Assembly: GCF_000188035.1 (NCBI RefSeq)
Contig: NZ_AEUY02000005.1
Coordinates: 930,001 to 994,000, forward strand
DNA from: Streptococcus pseudoporcinus LQ 940-04
GTDB taxonomy: Bacteria; Bacillota; Bacilli; Lactobacillales; Streptococcaceae
DNA length: 64,000 bases
Reading direction: 5' to 3'
Part shown: positions 38,393 to 47,809 of the stretch, one piece after another
Numbering within the stretch: position 1 is the first letter of the stretch
Layout of the letters: each line of letters begins with the position of its first letter
The notes under the pieces: generated by a model
What the model was told of the DNA's origin: nothing
Database searches by the model: none
Seen by the model: only the letters and a program-made list of their open reading frames with translations
Program-made: the position numbers and the translations under genes

Positions 38393-38401
38393 TGGTATAA
38401 T
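38393..38401 (+). promoter_or_regulatory. extended -10 promoter of manA
   Basis: TGGTATAAT, an extended -10 element, lies 40 bp before the manA ATG. A weak TAGTCA lies 18 bp upstream. Confidence 0.5.
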
Positions 38402-38441
38402 GGGCCTATCGATTATCATATTCAAATGAAAGAGGAAGTTT

Positions 38442-39392
38442 ATGTCAGAACCATTTTTTCTGAAATCTTGTATGCACGATAAAATTTGGGGTGGAACAAA
38501 GCTAAGAGAAGTTTTTAATTATGATATTCCCACTGAAACAACAGGTGAATATTGGGCCATCTCAGCGCATCCAAATGGTGTTTCAACTATTATCAATGGA
38601 CGATTTGCAGGCCAAAAACTTGATCGTGTTTTTAGGGAGAACCCTGCTTATTTTGGTAACCCAGAAGAAAAAGTTTTTCCATTATTAACTAAAATTTTAG
38701 ATGCTAATGATTGGTTGAGTGTTCAAGTGCATCCTGACGATACTTATGCCATGGAGCATGAAGGTGAACTAGGGAAAACAGAATGTTGGTACATTATTTC
38801 AGCAGAACCTGGTTCTGAAATTATTTATGGACACAAGGCTCAATCTAGGGAAGAACTCAAGGCTTTGATAGAAGCTGGTGACTGGGACAATTTACTGACA
38901 AGGATTCCCGTTGAAGCTGGTGATTTCTTCTATGTTCCAAGTGGTACCATGCATGCTATTGGTAAAGGGATTATGATTCTTGAGACACAACAGTCCAGTG
39001 ATACCACTTATCGGGTCTATGATTTTGACCGTAGAGACGAAAAAGGCCAACTGCGTGACCTACATATAAAGCAATCCGTTGATGTATTGACAATTGGTAA
39101 ACCTAAAAATAGTGTACCGGCCACTCTTGTCTTAGACCATATCGTTACCAGCACCTTAGTTTCTAATCCCTTCTTTACAGTCTACAAATGGGTAATTGAT
39201 GGTTTAGTAGATATGCGACAGACAGCTCCCTATTTACTTGTTAGTGTCTTAGAAGGGCAGGGGCAATTGTCAGTAGGTGCAGGAGCATATGATGTCAAAA
39301 AAGGGATGCATTTTATCCTGCCTAACGATGTTAAAAAGTGGACCTTTGAAGGACAACTAGAGATGATTGTGAGTCACCCTAACACTTTATAA
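38442..39392 (+). CDS. manA: mannose-6-phosphate isomerase (type I)
   Basis: Interconverts mannose-6-phosphate and fructose-6-phosphate. The 316-aa cupin-fold enzyme has zinc-ligand region QVHPDDTYAMEHEG...KTECWY near residues 95-130 and VPSGTMHAIG near residue 170. The GAGGAAG ribosome binding site is good. Monocistronic by its own extended -10 promoter; its position after scrK is common in streptococci. Confidence 0.92.
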   Translation: MSEPFFLKSCMHDKIWGGTKLREVFNYDIPTETTGEYWAISAHPNGVSTIINGRFAGQKLDRVFRENPAYFGNPEEKVFPLLTKILDANDWLSVQVHPDDTYAMEHEGELGKTECWYIISAEPGSEIIYGHKAQSREELKALIEAGDWDNLLTRIPVEAGDFFYVPSGTMHAIGKGIMILETQQSSDTTYRVYDFDRRDEKGQLRDLHIKQSVDVLTIGKPKNSVPATLVLDHIVTSTLVSNPFFTVYKWVIDGLVDMRQTAPYLLVSVLEGQGQLSVGAGAYDVKKGMHFILPNDVKKWTFEGQLEMIVSHPNTL

Positions 39393-39476
39393 TAGTTAGA
39401 CATTATCATAGAAATACAAGTGAGAGAAGAGGGATAGGAAACTCATTCCTTTTCTCTTTTCCTTTATTGGGTTTTC

Positions 39477-39505
39477 TTGTACTAGTTCCTTAATTATGTT
39501 AAAAT
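39477..39505 (+). promoter_or_regulatory. promoter of secA
   Basis: TTGTAC, 17 bp, TAAAAT with an extended TG at 39497-39498. It lies about 30 bp before the secA start. Confidence 0.65.
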
Positions 39506-39535
39506 GAACTGATAAGATGATCGAAAGGAATTAGA

Positions 39536-42070
39536 ATGGCCAATATTCTACGCAAAGTCATTGAAAATGACAAAGGCGAACTCAGAAAATTAGAAAAAAT
39601 TGCAAAGAAAGTTGAATCTTACGCAGATCAGATGGAAGCACTATCTGACCAAGATTTACAAGCAAAAACACCCGAATTTAAAGAACGTTATCAAAATGGG
39701 GAAACCCTTGAACAATTGTTACCCGAAGCTTTTGCAGTTGTACGTGAGGCTGCTAGACGTGTTTTAGGTTTATACCCTTACCGTGTTCAGATTATGGGGG
39801 GAATCGTCCTTCATAATGGAGATGTTCCTGAAATGCGAACAGGTGAAGGTAAAACATTAACAGCAACGATGCCTGTTTATTTGAATGCCATTGCTGGTGA
39901 AGGGGTACACGTTATTACCGTTAATGAATACCTTTCAACCCGCGATGCTACTGAAATGGGTGAGGTTTATAGTTGGCTTGGTCTTTCTGTAGGGATTAAT
40001 TTAGCAGCTAAATCACCAGCAGAAAAACGTGAAGCTTATCTTTGTGATATTACCTATTCAACCAACTCAGAAGTTGGGTTTGATTACCTGCGTGACAACA
40101 TGGTTGTACGTCAAGAGGACATGGTTCAGCGTCCATTGAACTATGCTCTAGTTGATGAGGTTGACTCTGTCCTGATTGACGAAGCTAGAACTCCTTTGAT
40201 TGTTTCAGGTGCCGTTAGTTCCGAAACTAATCAATTGTACGTGCGTGCTGATATGTTTGTCAAAACCCTAAATGCTGATGACTACATTATTGATGTCCCA
40301 ACAAAAACAATTGGTCTTAATGATTCAGGAATTGATAAAGCGGAATCTTATTTCAACTTAAATAATCTTTACGATATTGAAAATGTTGCTTTAACTCACT
40401 TTATTGATAATGCCCTTCGCGCTAATTACATCATGCTACTTGATATTGATTATGTGGTTAGTGAAGATGGAGAAATCTTGATTGTTGACCAATTTACAGG
40501 TCGGACCATGGAAGGACGTCGTTTCTCTGATGGCTTACACCAAGCTATCGAAGCTAAAGAAGGCGTTCGTATCCAAGAAGAGTCCAAAACAAGCGCTTCA
40601 ATCACTTACCAAAATATGTTTCGTATGTATAAGAAGCTTGCAGGGATGACAGGTACTGCCAAGACGGAAGAAGAGGAGTTTCGCGAAGTTTACAACATGC
40701 GAATTATCCCAATCCCAACCAACAAACCTGTTGCACGTTTGGATCATACAGATCTCCTTTACCCAACTTTAGAATCAAAATTTAAAGCGGTTATTGCTGA
40801 TGTTAAGGCTCGCCATGAAAAAGGGCAACCCGTTTTAGTTGGTACGGTAGCTGTCGAAACCAGTGATTACATTTCAAAACAGTTGGTCGCTGCAGGCGTC
40901 CCTCACGAAGTTTTGAATGCTAAAAACCACTTCAAGGAAGCTCAAATTATCATGAATGCTGGACAACGCGGCGCAGTTACTATTGCAACCAATATGGCTG
41001 GTCGTGGTACAGACATCAAACTTGGCGAAGGTGTTCGTGAATTAGGCGGGCTTTGTGTAGTTGGTACAGAACGACATGAAAGCCGTCGTATTGATAATCA
41101 GTTGCGTGGACGTTCTGGTCGTCAGGGAGACCCAGGAGAATCACAATTCTACTTATCTTTAGAAGATGACTTGATGAGGCGTTTTGGCTCTGATCGTATT
41201 AAAGCATTCTTGGACAGAATGCGCGTAGAAGAAGATGACGCTGTTATTAAATCACGAATGTTGGCACGACAAGTAGAATCTGCTCAAAAACGTGTCGAAG
41301 GAAATAACTATGATACTCGTAAGCAAGTTCTACAATATGATGATGTCATGCGGGAACAACGCGAAATCATTTATGCTAATCGTCGTGATGTTATCACAGC
41401 GAACCGTGATTTAGGGCCTGAAATTAAGGCTATGATTAAACGGACAATCAAACGAACAGTTGAAGCTCATACACGCAGTAATCGTAAAGATGCGATTGAT
41501 GCGATTGTTGCTTTTGCACGAACAAATATTGTCCCAGAAGAATCTATTTTTGCTAAAGACCTCCGTCATTTAAAAGACGATCAGATTAAAGAGTTATTGT
41601 ATGAGCGTGCGCTTGACATCTATGACAGTCAGATGTCTAAGTTACACGATCAAGAAGCCGTTTTAGAATTTCAAAAAGTCTTACTGTTAATGATTGTTGA
41701 TAACAAGTGGACAGAACATATTGATGCTTTAGATCAACTACGTAACTCTGTTGGCTTACGTGGTTACGCCCAAAACAACCCAGTTGTTGAGTACCAAGCA
41801 GAAGGTTTCAAGATGTTCCAAGATATGATTGGTGCTATTGAGTTTGATGTCATGCGTACTATGATGAAAGCACAAATTCATGAACAAGAAAGAGAACGTG
41901 CAAGTCAGCATGCAACAACAACTGCTACTCAGAATATTTCTGCTCAATCTGCAACTGGCATAACGGATTCTTCTCAAGATTTCGCACACGTCAAACGGAA
42001 TGATCCATGTCCATGCGGTTGTGGTAAGAAATTCAAAAATTGTCATGGTCGCAAAGCTTTTAATAGCTAA
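39536..42070 (+). CDS. secA: preprotein translocase ATPase SecA
   Basis: Motor of the Sec pathway that pushes preproteins through SecYEG. The 844-aa protein has Walker A MRTGEGKT near residue 100, the DEAD-box [14 protein letters not shown] near residue 205, the preprotein cross-linking domain, the second helicase fold ([19 protein letters not shown]) and the C-terminal zinc tail [13 protein letters not shown]. The length and tail indicate the canonical SecA, not the accessory SecA2. Confidence 0.97.
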   Translation: MANILRKVIENDKGELRKLEKIAKKVESYADQMEALSDQDLQAKTPEFKERYQNGETLEQLLPEAFAVVREAARRVLGLYPYRVQIMGGIVLHNGDVPEMRTGEGKTLTATMPVYLNAIAGEGVHVITVNEYLSTRDATEMGEVYSWLGLSVGINLAAKSPAEKREAYLCDITYSTNSEVGFDYLRDNMVVRQEDMVQRPLNYALVDEVDSVLIDEARTPLIVSGAVSSETNQLYVRADMFVKTLNADDYIIDVPTKTIGLNDSGIDKAESYFNLNNLYDIENVALTHFIDNALRANYIMLLDIDYVVSEDGEILIVDQFTGRTMEGRRFSDGLHQAIEAKEGVRIQEESKTSASITYQNMFRMYKKLAGMTGTAKTEEEEFREVYNMRIIPIPTNKPVARLDHTDLLYPTLESKFKAVIADVKARHEKGQPVLVGTVAVETSDYISKQLVAAGVPHEVLNAKNHFKEAQIIMNAGQRGAVTIATNMAGRGTDIKLGEGVRELGGLCVVGTERHESRRIDNQLRGRSGRQGDPGESQFYLSLEDDLMRRFGSDRIKAFLDRMRVEEDDAVIKSRMLARQVESAQKRVEGNNYDTRKQVLQYDDVMREQREIIYANRRDVITANRDLGPEIKAMIKRTIKRTVEAHTRSNRKDAIDAIVAFARTNIVPEESIFAKDLRHLKDDQIKELLYERALDIYDSQMSKLHDQEAVLEFQKVLLLMIVDNKWTEHIDALDQLRNSVGLRGYAQNNPVVEYQAEGFKMFQDMIGAIEFDVMRTMMKAQIHEQERERASQHATTTATQNISAQSATGITDSSQDFAHVKRNDPCPCGCGKKFKNCHGRKAFNS

Positions 42071-42100
42071 TTTTAATCCTAGATTTTTTCTGATAATGAT

Positions 42101-42131
42101 GATGAAGCTAAGCTTAAGGCTTGGCTTTATC
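42101..42131 (+). terminator. possible terminator after secA
   Basis: GATGAAGCTAAGC pairs with GCTTGGCTTTATC with two wobble pairs. Only a weak T-tract follows (CTTTTATAATC), so termination may be partial and let transcription reach acpS. Confidence 0.35.
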
Positions 42132-42181
42132 GGCTTTTATAATCTAATGAGATAGAAATAATGATTGATTAAGGTAAGAAA

Positions 42182-42535
42182 ATGATTATTGGACATGGCA
42201 TTGATTTGCAAGAAATTTCAGCCATTGAGCGGGTTTACCAGCGTAACCCTAGATTTGCTCAGAAAGTTTTAACCCCGAGAGAACTCGCGATTTTTGAGAC
42301 CTATAACAGTAAAAGACAAATAAGCTATTTAGCTGGACGCTGGTCGGCCAAAGAAGCCTTCTCTAAAGCTATGGGATCGGGAATTGGGAAACTAAGTTTC
42401 CAAGACATAGAAGTGGCTTCAGATGAGAAAGGCAAGCCCTACTTTAGCCAATCCCCTTTTAGAGGAAGAAGCTTTTTAAGTATTTCTCATAGTGGGGATT
42501 TTGTACAGGCAAGTGTGATATTGGAGGAAGTGTGA
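42182..42535 (+). CDS. acpS: holo-acyl-carrier-protein synthase
   Basis: Transfers 4'-phosphopantetheine to ACP. The 117-aa AcpS has the metal-binding Asp in GHGIDLQEI and the helix [12 protein letters not shown] with the second metal ligand Glu. The stop overlaps the next start (TGATG), so acpS and alr are coupled, as is usual in streptococci (secA-acpS-alr-recG order). Confidence 0.94.
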   Translation: MIIGHGIDLQEISAIERVYQRNPRFAQKVLTPRELAIFETYNSKRQISYLAGRWSAKEAFSKAMGSGIGKLSFQDIEVASDEKGKPYFSQSPFRGRSFLSISHSGDFVQASVILEEV

Positions 42536-43641
42536 TGATCTCAAGTATACATCGTCCAACAGTGGCAACTGTTGATTTAGAAGCTATTCGAAATAATATT
42601 AAAGCTGTACAAGGGCATATCCCTAAAGGAACAAAAACCTATGCAGTGGTTAAAGCTGATGCTTATGGTCATGGGGCAGTGGAAGTTTCTAAAGCTATTG
42701 ATAAAGAAGTGGATGCTTATTGTGTGTCTAACTTAGATGAGGCTTTGGAGCTCAGACAGGCGGGGATTAGTAAAGAAATTTTAGTCTTAGGTGTAGTACT
42801 AGCTGATGCTTTACTTTTAGCAATTGAAAATCAGATTACTGTAACAGTGGCTAGCCAAGAGTGGTTGGATGATGCACAGGCCTTTCTTGGTGAAGACCTA
42901 ACTAACTTGCATGTCCATGTCAAAGTTGACTCTGGTATGGGGAGAATTGGTGTCCGTAGCTTAGCTGAAGCCAATCAGTTAATTGCTGGTTTACGTCAAG
43001 CCAAGGTCGCTGTTGATGGTATTTTCACTCATTTTGCTACAGCTGATGAAGCCGATACGACAAAGTTTCAATCACAATTAAACTTCTTTACAGACTTAGT
43101 TAGTCGTTTGACTGATAAGCCTGACTTGGTTCATGCTAGTAATTCAGCAACAAGCCTTTGGCATAGTGATACGATTTTTAATGCTGTTAGACTAGGAATT
43201 GCCATCTATGGTTTAAATCCGAGTGGCTCTGATCTTAAGCTGCCTTATCCTTTGAAACCTTCTTTATCATTAAGGTCGCGTCTGGTGCATGTTAAGGAAA
43301 TTCAGGCCGGAGATACTGTTGGCTATGGGGCTACCTATACTGCTACTGAAGATGAATGTATTGGTACGATTCCTATTGGATACGCAGATGGTTGGACAAG
43401 GGACTTACAGGGCTTTGAGGTGCTGATTGACGGTCAATTTTGTCAAATTATAGGAAGGGTATCAATGGACCAAATGACGGTCAGATTACCAAAAACTTAT
43501 GAAATCGGGAAGTTAGTGACCTTAATCGGGACAAGTGGCGACCAGGAAATTACAGCGACAGATGTAGCTGAAAAAAAGGGTACTATTAATTATGAAGTTC
43601 TTTGCCTTTTAAGTGATCGTATTCCCAGAAAGTATCAGTAG
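42535..43641 (+). CDS. alr: alanine racemase
   Basis: PLP enzyme making D-alanine for peptidoglycan and teichoic acids. The 368-aa protein has the PLP lysine in [10 protein letters not shown] near residue 40 and the catalytic tyrosine region VGYGATYT near residue 265. A GTG three bases earlier is also possible. GGAGG at 42523-42527 favours the ATG at 42535. A strong terminator follows before recG. Confidence 0.94.
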   Translation: MISSIHRPTVATVDLEAIRNNIKAVQGHIPKGTKTYAVVKADAYGHGAVEVSKAIDKEVDAYCVSNLDEALELRQAGISKEILVLGVVLADALLLAIENQITVTVASQEWLDDAQAFLGEDLTNLHVHVKVDSGMGRIGVRSLAEANQLIAGLRQAKVAVDGIFTHFATADEADTTKFQSQLNFFTDLVSRLTDKPDLVHASNSATSLWHSDTIFNAVRLGIAIYGLNPSGSDLKLPYPLKPSLSLRSRLVHVKEIQAGDTVGYGATYTATEDECIGTIPIGYADGWTRDLQGFEVLIDGQFCQIIGRVSMDQMTVRLPKTYEIGKLVTLIGTSGDQEITATDVAEKKGTINYEVLCLLSDRIPRKYQ

Positions 43642-43654
43642 TGAAATAAAAATA

Positions 43655-43688
43655 AAACTCTTGTATAATGGTTACAAGAGTTTTTTGA
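43655..43688 (+). terminator. terminator after alr
   Basis: AAACTCTTGTA pairs perfectly with TACAAGAGTTT across a seven-base loop, followed by T-run. A TATAAT (43664-43669) lies across the stem-loop junction. Confidence 0.8.
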
Positions 43689-43708
43689 CTAAAATAGAAG
43701 GTATAACT

Positions 43709-45724
43709 ATGCATTTACATTCGCCACTTTCGGAGTTAAAAGGTTTTGGCCCTAAATCAGCTGAAAAATTTCAAAAATTAAATATTTTCACGATTGAAGA
43801 GTTGTTACTTTACTATCCTTTTCGTTATGAAGATTTTAAGAGTAAGTCGGTTTTTGATTTGCAAGATGGAGAAAAGGCTGTACTGACGGGGACAGTTGTG
43901 ACACCTGCAACTGTTCAGTATTATGGCTTTAAACGCAATCGCTTAAGTTTTAAAATTAAACAAGGTGACTTAGTAATAGCCATTAATTTTTTTAATCAAC
44001 CCTACTTAGCTGATAAGGTTGAATTGGGTAAAGAAGTAGCGGTTTTTGGTAAATGGGATCAAAAAAAGACAAGTGTAACAGGAATGAAGTTCTTGATGAG
44101 TCTTGAAGATGATTTACAACCGGTTTACCATGTGGTACAGGGGGTCAGTCAAGCAGCTTTAATTAAAGCTATCAAATCAGCTTTTGATACTAACCTATTA
44201 TCAGAAATAGAAGAAAATATTCCTGAACTCTTGATTCAAAAATATCGATTGATGGGGAGACAAGAAGCGATCCGGGCGATGCATTTTCCGGCGGATTTAC
44301 CAGAATACCGTCAGGCTCTTCGTCGCATTAAGTTTGAAGAACTCTTCTACTTCCAAATGCAATTACAGGTGCTTAAGCATGCTAATAAATCAGAAACAGC
44401 CGGTTTAGCGATAGCTTATGACAAAAAAGCTTTAGAACAAGTTATTGCAGGCTTGCCATTTTCTTTAACAGGAGCGCAACTAAACAGTTTAGAAGAAATC
44501 TTGAAGGATATGGCTAGTGGTCAACATATGAACCGTCTTTTGCAAGGTGATGTTGGATCAGGTAAAACAGTCATTGCCAGTTTAGCCATGTATGCGACCT
44601 ATACAGCAGGCTATCAGTCCGCGCTAATGGTACCAACGGAAATTTTAGCAGAGCAACATTATCAGAGTTTAACAAATCTTTTTCCAGAACTCTCAATTGC
44701 CATTCTAAAATCTGGTATGAAAGTAGCAGCTAAACGAAGTGCATTGGCCGCTATTGCGGATGGTTCAGTCGATATGATTGTGGGGACCCATGCTCTCATT
44801 CAGGATGCAGTTCAGTACCATAAACTTGGTTTAGTGATTACTGATGAGCAGCATCGATTTGGTGTGAAACAGCGACGTATTTTCCGCGAAAAAGGTGAAA
44901 ATCCCGATGTTCTCATGATGACAGCAACACCCATTCCAAGAACGCTAGCCATCACAGCTTATGGTGAAATGGATGTCTCCATAATTGATCAATTACCAGC
45001 AGGTCGTAAACCTATCGTGACCCGGTGGGTTAAGCACCAGCAGCTCCATGATGTTCTAACTTGGATGCGCCAGGAGATTGCCAAAGGCGCCCAAGTTTAT
45101 GTTATTTCACCTTTGATTGAAGAGTCAGAGGCATTAGATTTAAAAAATGCTGTCGCTTTAGAACAAGAGTTAAAAAACTACTTTCAAGGTGATGCAAGAA
45201 TAGCCCTGATGCATGGTAAAATGAAAAATGAAGACAAAGATGCTATTATGCAAGCTTTTAAAAATCAAGAAATTGATCTATTGGTTTCAACAACAGTCAT
45301 TGAGGTTGGTGTTAATGTGCCAAATGCCACAATCATGCTTATCATGGATGCCGATCGCTTTGGTTTGAGTCAATTACACCAACTACGAGGAAGGGTAGGA
45401 CGGGGTCATAAACAATCTTATGCTCTATTAGTAGCTAATCCCAAAACAGAGACAGGCAAAGAGCGTATGCGCATCATGACGGAGACTAGTGATGGTTTTG
45501 TTCTTGCAGAAGCTGATTTAAAAATGCGGGGTTCCGGTGAAATCTTTGGAACGAGGCAATCCGGTATTCCAGAATTTAAAACAGCTGATTTACTAGAGGA
45601 CTATCCAATCCTTGAGGAGGCACGCCGAGTAGCTAGTGAAATTGCTAGTCAAGCCAATTGGCAGACTGACCAGAGATGGCATAAAATTGTTAAGAATCTT
45701 AACAAAAATGATGTCTTTGATTAG
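43709..45724 (+). CDS. recG: ATP-dependent DNA helicase RecG
   Basis: Branch-migrating helicase for replication-fork reversal. The 671-aa protein has the N-terminal wedge domain (LKGFGPKSAEKF start, OB fold through about residue 150), Walker A GDVGSGKT near residue 285, DEQHRFG as motif II and the C-terminal QLRGRVGRG motif. An in-frame start at 43613 lies inside alr and the terminator; the ATG at 43709 after AGAAGG is used. Confidence 0.95.
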   Translation: MHLHSPLSELKGFGPKSAEKFQKLNIFTIEELLLYYPFRYEDFKSKSVFDLQDGEKAVLTGTVVTPATVQYYGFKRNRLSFKIKQGDLVIAINFFNQPYLADKVELGKEVAVFGKWDQKKTSVTGMKFLMSLEDDLQPVYHVVQGVSQAALIKAIKSAFDTNLLSEIEENIPELLIQKYRLMGRQEAIRAMHFPADLPEYRQALRRIKFEELFYFQMQLQVLKHANKSETAGLAIAYDKKALEQVIAGLPFSLTGAQLNSLEEILKDMASGQHMNRLLQGDVGSGKTVIASLAMYATYTAGYQSALMVPTEILAEQHYQSLTNLFPELSIAILKSGMKVAAKRSALAAIADGSVDMIVGTHALIQDAVQYHKLGLVITDEQHRFGVKQRRIFREKGENPDVLMMTATPIPRTLAITAYGEMDVSIIDQLPAGRKPIVTRWVKHQQLHDVLTWMRQEIAKGAQVYVISPLIEESEALDLKNAVALEQELKNYFQGDARIALMHGKMKNEDKDAIMQAFKNQEIDLLVSTTVIEVGVNVPNATIMLIMDADRFGLSQLHQLRGRVGRGHKQSYALLVANPKTETGKERMRIMTETSDGFVLAEADLKMRGSGEIFGTRQSGIPEFKTADLLEDYPILEEARRVASEIASQANWQTDQRWHKIVKNLNKNDVFD

Positions 45725-45773
45725 AGATAACAACTGAAACCTCTGTCTAACATCAGAAATCAATAGCGAAAAA

Positions 45774-45782
45774 TGCTACAAT
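45774..45782 (+). promoter_or_regulatory. extended -10 promoter of the aldo/keto reductase gene
   Basis: TGCTACAAT lies 33 bp before the ATG of the reductase gene. There is no clear -35. Confidence 0.45.
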
Positions 45783-45814
45783 AATAAAAACGTGAGAACA
45801 AAAAGGAGAGATGA

Positions 45815-46732
45815 ATGGCAAAACAAATTATAGGAACAACCGATGTAGAAGCTTCTCGGATTGCCTTAGGTTGTATGCGAATGGCAGCTTTAGACCTTAG
45901 TCAAGCTGAAGAAACCATTAGAACGGCTTTAGATGAAGGGATTTCTTTTATTGACCATGCCGATATCTATGGGAATGGGGAGTCAGAAATTCGTTTTGCT
46001 CAGGCAGCTAAGAATTTGGGCCTATCTCGTGATGATTACCTTCTACAATCAAAATGTGGTATCCGTAAAGGCTTCTTTGACTTTTCAAAAGACCATATTA
46101 TGGCATCAGTAGACGGCATATTAAAGCGTTTAGAAACAGATTATTTGGATTTTTTGGTTCTTCATCGACCAGATATCTTAATGGAACCAGAGGAAGTTGC
46201 AGAAGCTTTTACAGAGTTGGAAAAAGTTGGCAAAGTCAGGTATTTTGGAGTTAGTAACCAAAACCGTTACCAAATGGAATTACTGCAAGCTTACATGGAT
46301 CAAAAGCTTGTGGTTAATCAAATGCAGCTGTCACCAGCCCACACCCCTATGTTTGATTCCGCTTTAAATGTTAATATGCGTAATCAAGCAGGTATTGACC
46401 GTGATAACGGTCTTGTTGACTATTGTCGTCTCAATAAAGTGACCATTCAAGCCTGGTCACCCTTCCAAATTGATTTAGATAAGGGACTTTTTACGGGTAA
46501 TCCTGATTATCAGGAATTAAATGAAACAATAGCAAATCTGGCTGATCAGTATCGGGTTAGTGCAGAAGCAATTATCATTGCATGGATTTTACGTCACCCA
46601 GCCCAAATGCAAGCTATTGTTGGTTCTATGAATCCTGACCGTTTGAGAAAAATTGCTCAGGCTAATTCTATCACCCTCTCTCGTGCAGACTGGTATGATA
46701 TCTACAGAAGCGCAGGCAATTCACTTCCCTAA
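45815..46732 (+). CDS. aldo/keto reductase
   Basis: The 305-aa NADPH-dependent TIM-barrel oxidoreductase has the catalytic Asp/Tyr in FIDHADIYGNGESE (near residue 50), the Lys in LQSKCGIR, the His in LVLHRPD and the C-terminal cofactor loop VGSMNPDRL. It resembles the YdhF-like group. The natural substrate is unknown. Monocistronic between recG and the convergent asparaginase gene. Confidence 0.88.
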   Translation: MAKQIIGTTDVEASRIALGCMRMAALDLSQAEETIRTALDEGISFIDHADIYGNGESEIRFAQAAKNLGLSRDDYLLQSKCGIRKGFFDFSKDHIMASVDGILKRLETDYLDFLVLHRPDILMEPEEVAEAFTELEKVGKVRYFGVSNQNRYQMELLQAYMDQKLVVNQMQLSPAHTPMFDSALNVNMRNQAGIDRDNGLVDYCRLNKVTIQAWSPFQIDLDKGLFTGNPDYQELNETIANLADQYRVSAEAIIIAWILRHPAQMQAIVGSMNPDRLRKIAQANSITLSRADWYDIYRSAGNSLP

Positions 46733-46734
46733 TA

Positions 46735-46769
46735 AAAAGGCCTAGCTAGTTACCACTAGCTAGGTTTTT
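46735..46769. terminator. bidirectional terminator reductase / asparaginase
   Basis: CCTAGCTAGT pairs perfectly with ACTAGCTAGG across TACC, with A-run on the left and T-run on the right. Confidence 0.8.
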
Positions 46770-46776
46770 ACTTGCT

Positions 46777-47739
46777 TTATCCTTCAATATAATCTTTTAA
46801 TGCTTGGCCTTTTAAACCAGCATTAAGGGCAATCAAAAGCTTGAGGCGTGCTTTTGGGGCATTCAGTTCTTTGACAAACATGACTCCGGCTTGTTGTAGC
46901 ATGGTTCCCCCTCCTTGATAGGCGTAGACAGGCTCTGCTATCCCGTTAAAGCAACGAGAAACGAGAACGACAGGAATCCCCCAAGCGATGAGTTTTTCAA
47001 CTTCGGGCGCGGCATGAGGTGGAATATTACCTGCACCAAGGGCTTCGATGACAAGGCCTTGGATGTTATCGGGAGTTAATAAACTCAAAATACTGCCATC
47101 CCCCATTCCTGCGTAGGCTTTAATAATAGGGACAGTACCTGTAATGGTTTGTAAATCAAATCGGACACGGGGCTCTGCTGTTTTGAAAAAAAGCAGATCC
47201 TGTTTCATGATAATTCCTAGGGGACCGTGGGTAGGCGTTTGAAAAGTAGAGATATTTGTGGTGTGGGTTTTGGTTACATATTTTGCAGCATGGATTTCAT
47301 CGTTCATGACAACAAGAACGCCCTTGCCTTTTGCTTTATCATGGCTAGCCACTCGAAGTGCTGTTAGATAATTATAGATACCGTCACTACCAACCTCGTT
47401 TGAACTCCGCATGGCGCCGGTAATGACAACTGGGAGATCGGGGAGTGCCATGGTATCTAAGAAATAAGCTGTTTCTTCTAGGGTATCCGTACCATGTGTA
47501 ATGACGATACCATCATAGTTATCAGCTTCTTCTTTTATCTTGTGATAGAGTGCCAGCATATGTTTGGGAGTAATATGGGGACTGGGTAAATTGAAGAAGT
47601 CAATGACTCTTAATTGAATGTTTTCTAACTCTAACCCGACCTGAGTCATAGGGTTGATTTGATTAGGAGAAATATTTCCACTTGCATCGGCTTGCATGGA
47701 AATTGTTCCTCCAGTGTGCAATACTAGAATTTGTTTCAT
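46777..47739 (-). CDS. ansA: L-asparaginase (type I, cytoplasmic)
   Basis: Hydrolyses asparagine to aspartate and ammonia. The 320-aa protein has the two catalytic threonine motifs LHTGGTISM near residue 8 and HGTDTLEETAYFL near residue 85, with a Lys nearby. There is no signal peptide, so it is cytosolic. An extended -10 TGATAGAAT on the minus strand (plus 47776-47784) is a likely promoter. Divergent from the HAD gene. Confidence 0.9.
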   Translation of the reverse strand: MKQILVLHTGGTISMQADASGNISPNQINPMTQVGLELENIQLRVIDFFNLPSPHITPKHMLALYHKIKEEADNYDGIVITHGTDTLEETAYFLDTMALPDLPVVITGAMRSSNEVGSDGIYNYLTALRVASHDKAKGKGVLVVMNDEIHAAKYVTKTHTTNISTFQTPTHGPLGIIMKQDLLFFKTAEPRVRFDLQTITGTVPIIKAYAGMGDGSILSLLTPDNIQGLVIEALGAGNIPPHAAPEVEKLIAWGIPVVLVSRCFNGIAEPVYAYQGGGTMLQQAGVMFVKELNAPKARLKLLIALNAGLKGQALKDYIEG

Positions 47740-47742
47740 TAT

Positions 47743-47773
47743 TTGTCATTCTTCCTTCGAAATATGTTATAAT
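47743..47773 (+). promoter_or_regulatory. promoter of the HAD-MazG gene
   Basis: TTGTCA, 19-bp spacer, TATAAT with extended TG (47765-47766). It overlaps the asparaginase promoter region on the other strand. Confidence 0.5.
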
Positions 47774-47809
47774 CTATTCTATCATAAATAGAAGTGAGTA
47801 AAAAAGGTT

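Noticed and set aside
39420..39465. Possible hairpin between manA and secA
   Set aside because: The arms (AGGAA/TTCCT plus purine/pyrimidine tracts) pair poorly and the T-tract is interrupted; not convincing as a terminator.
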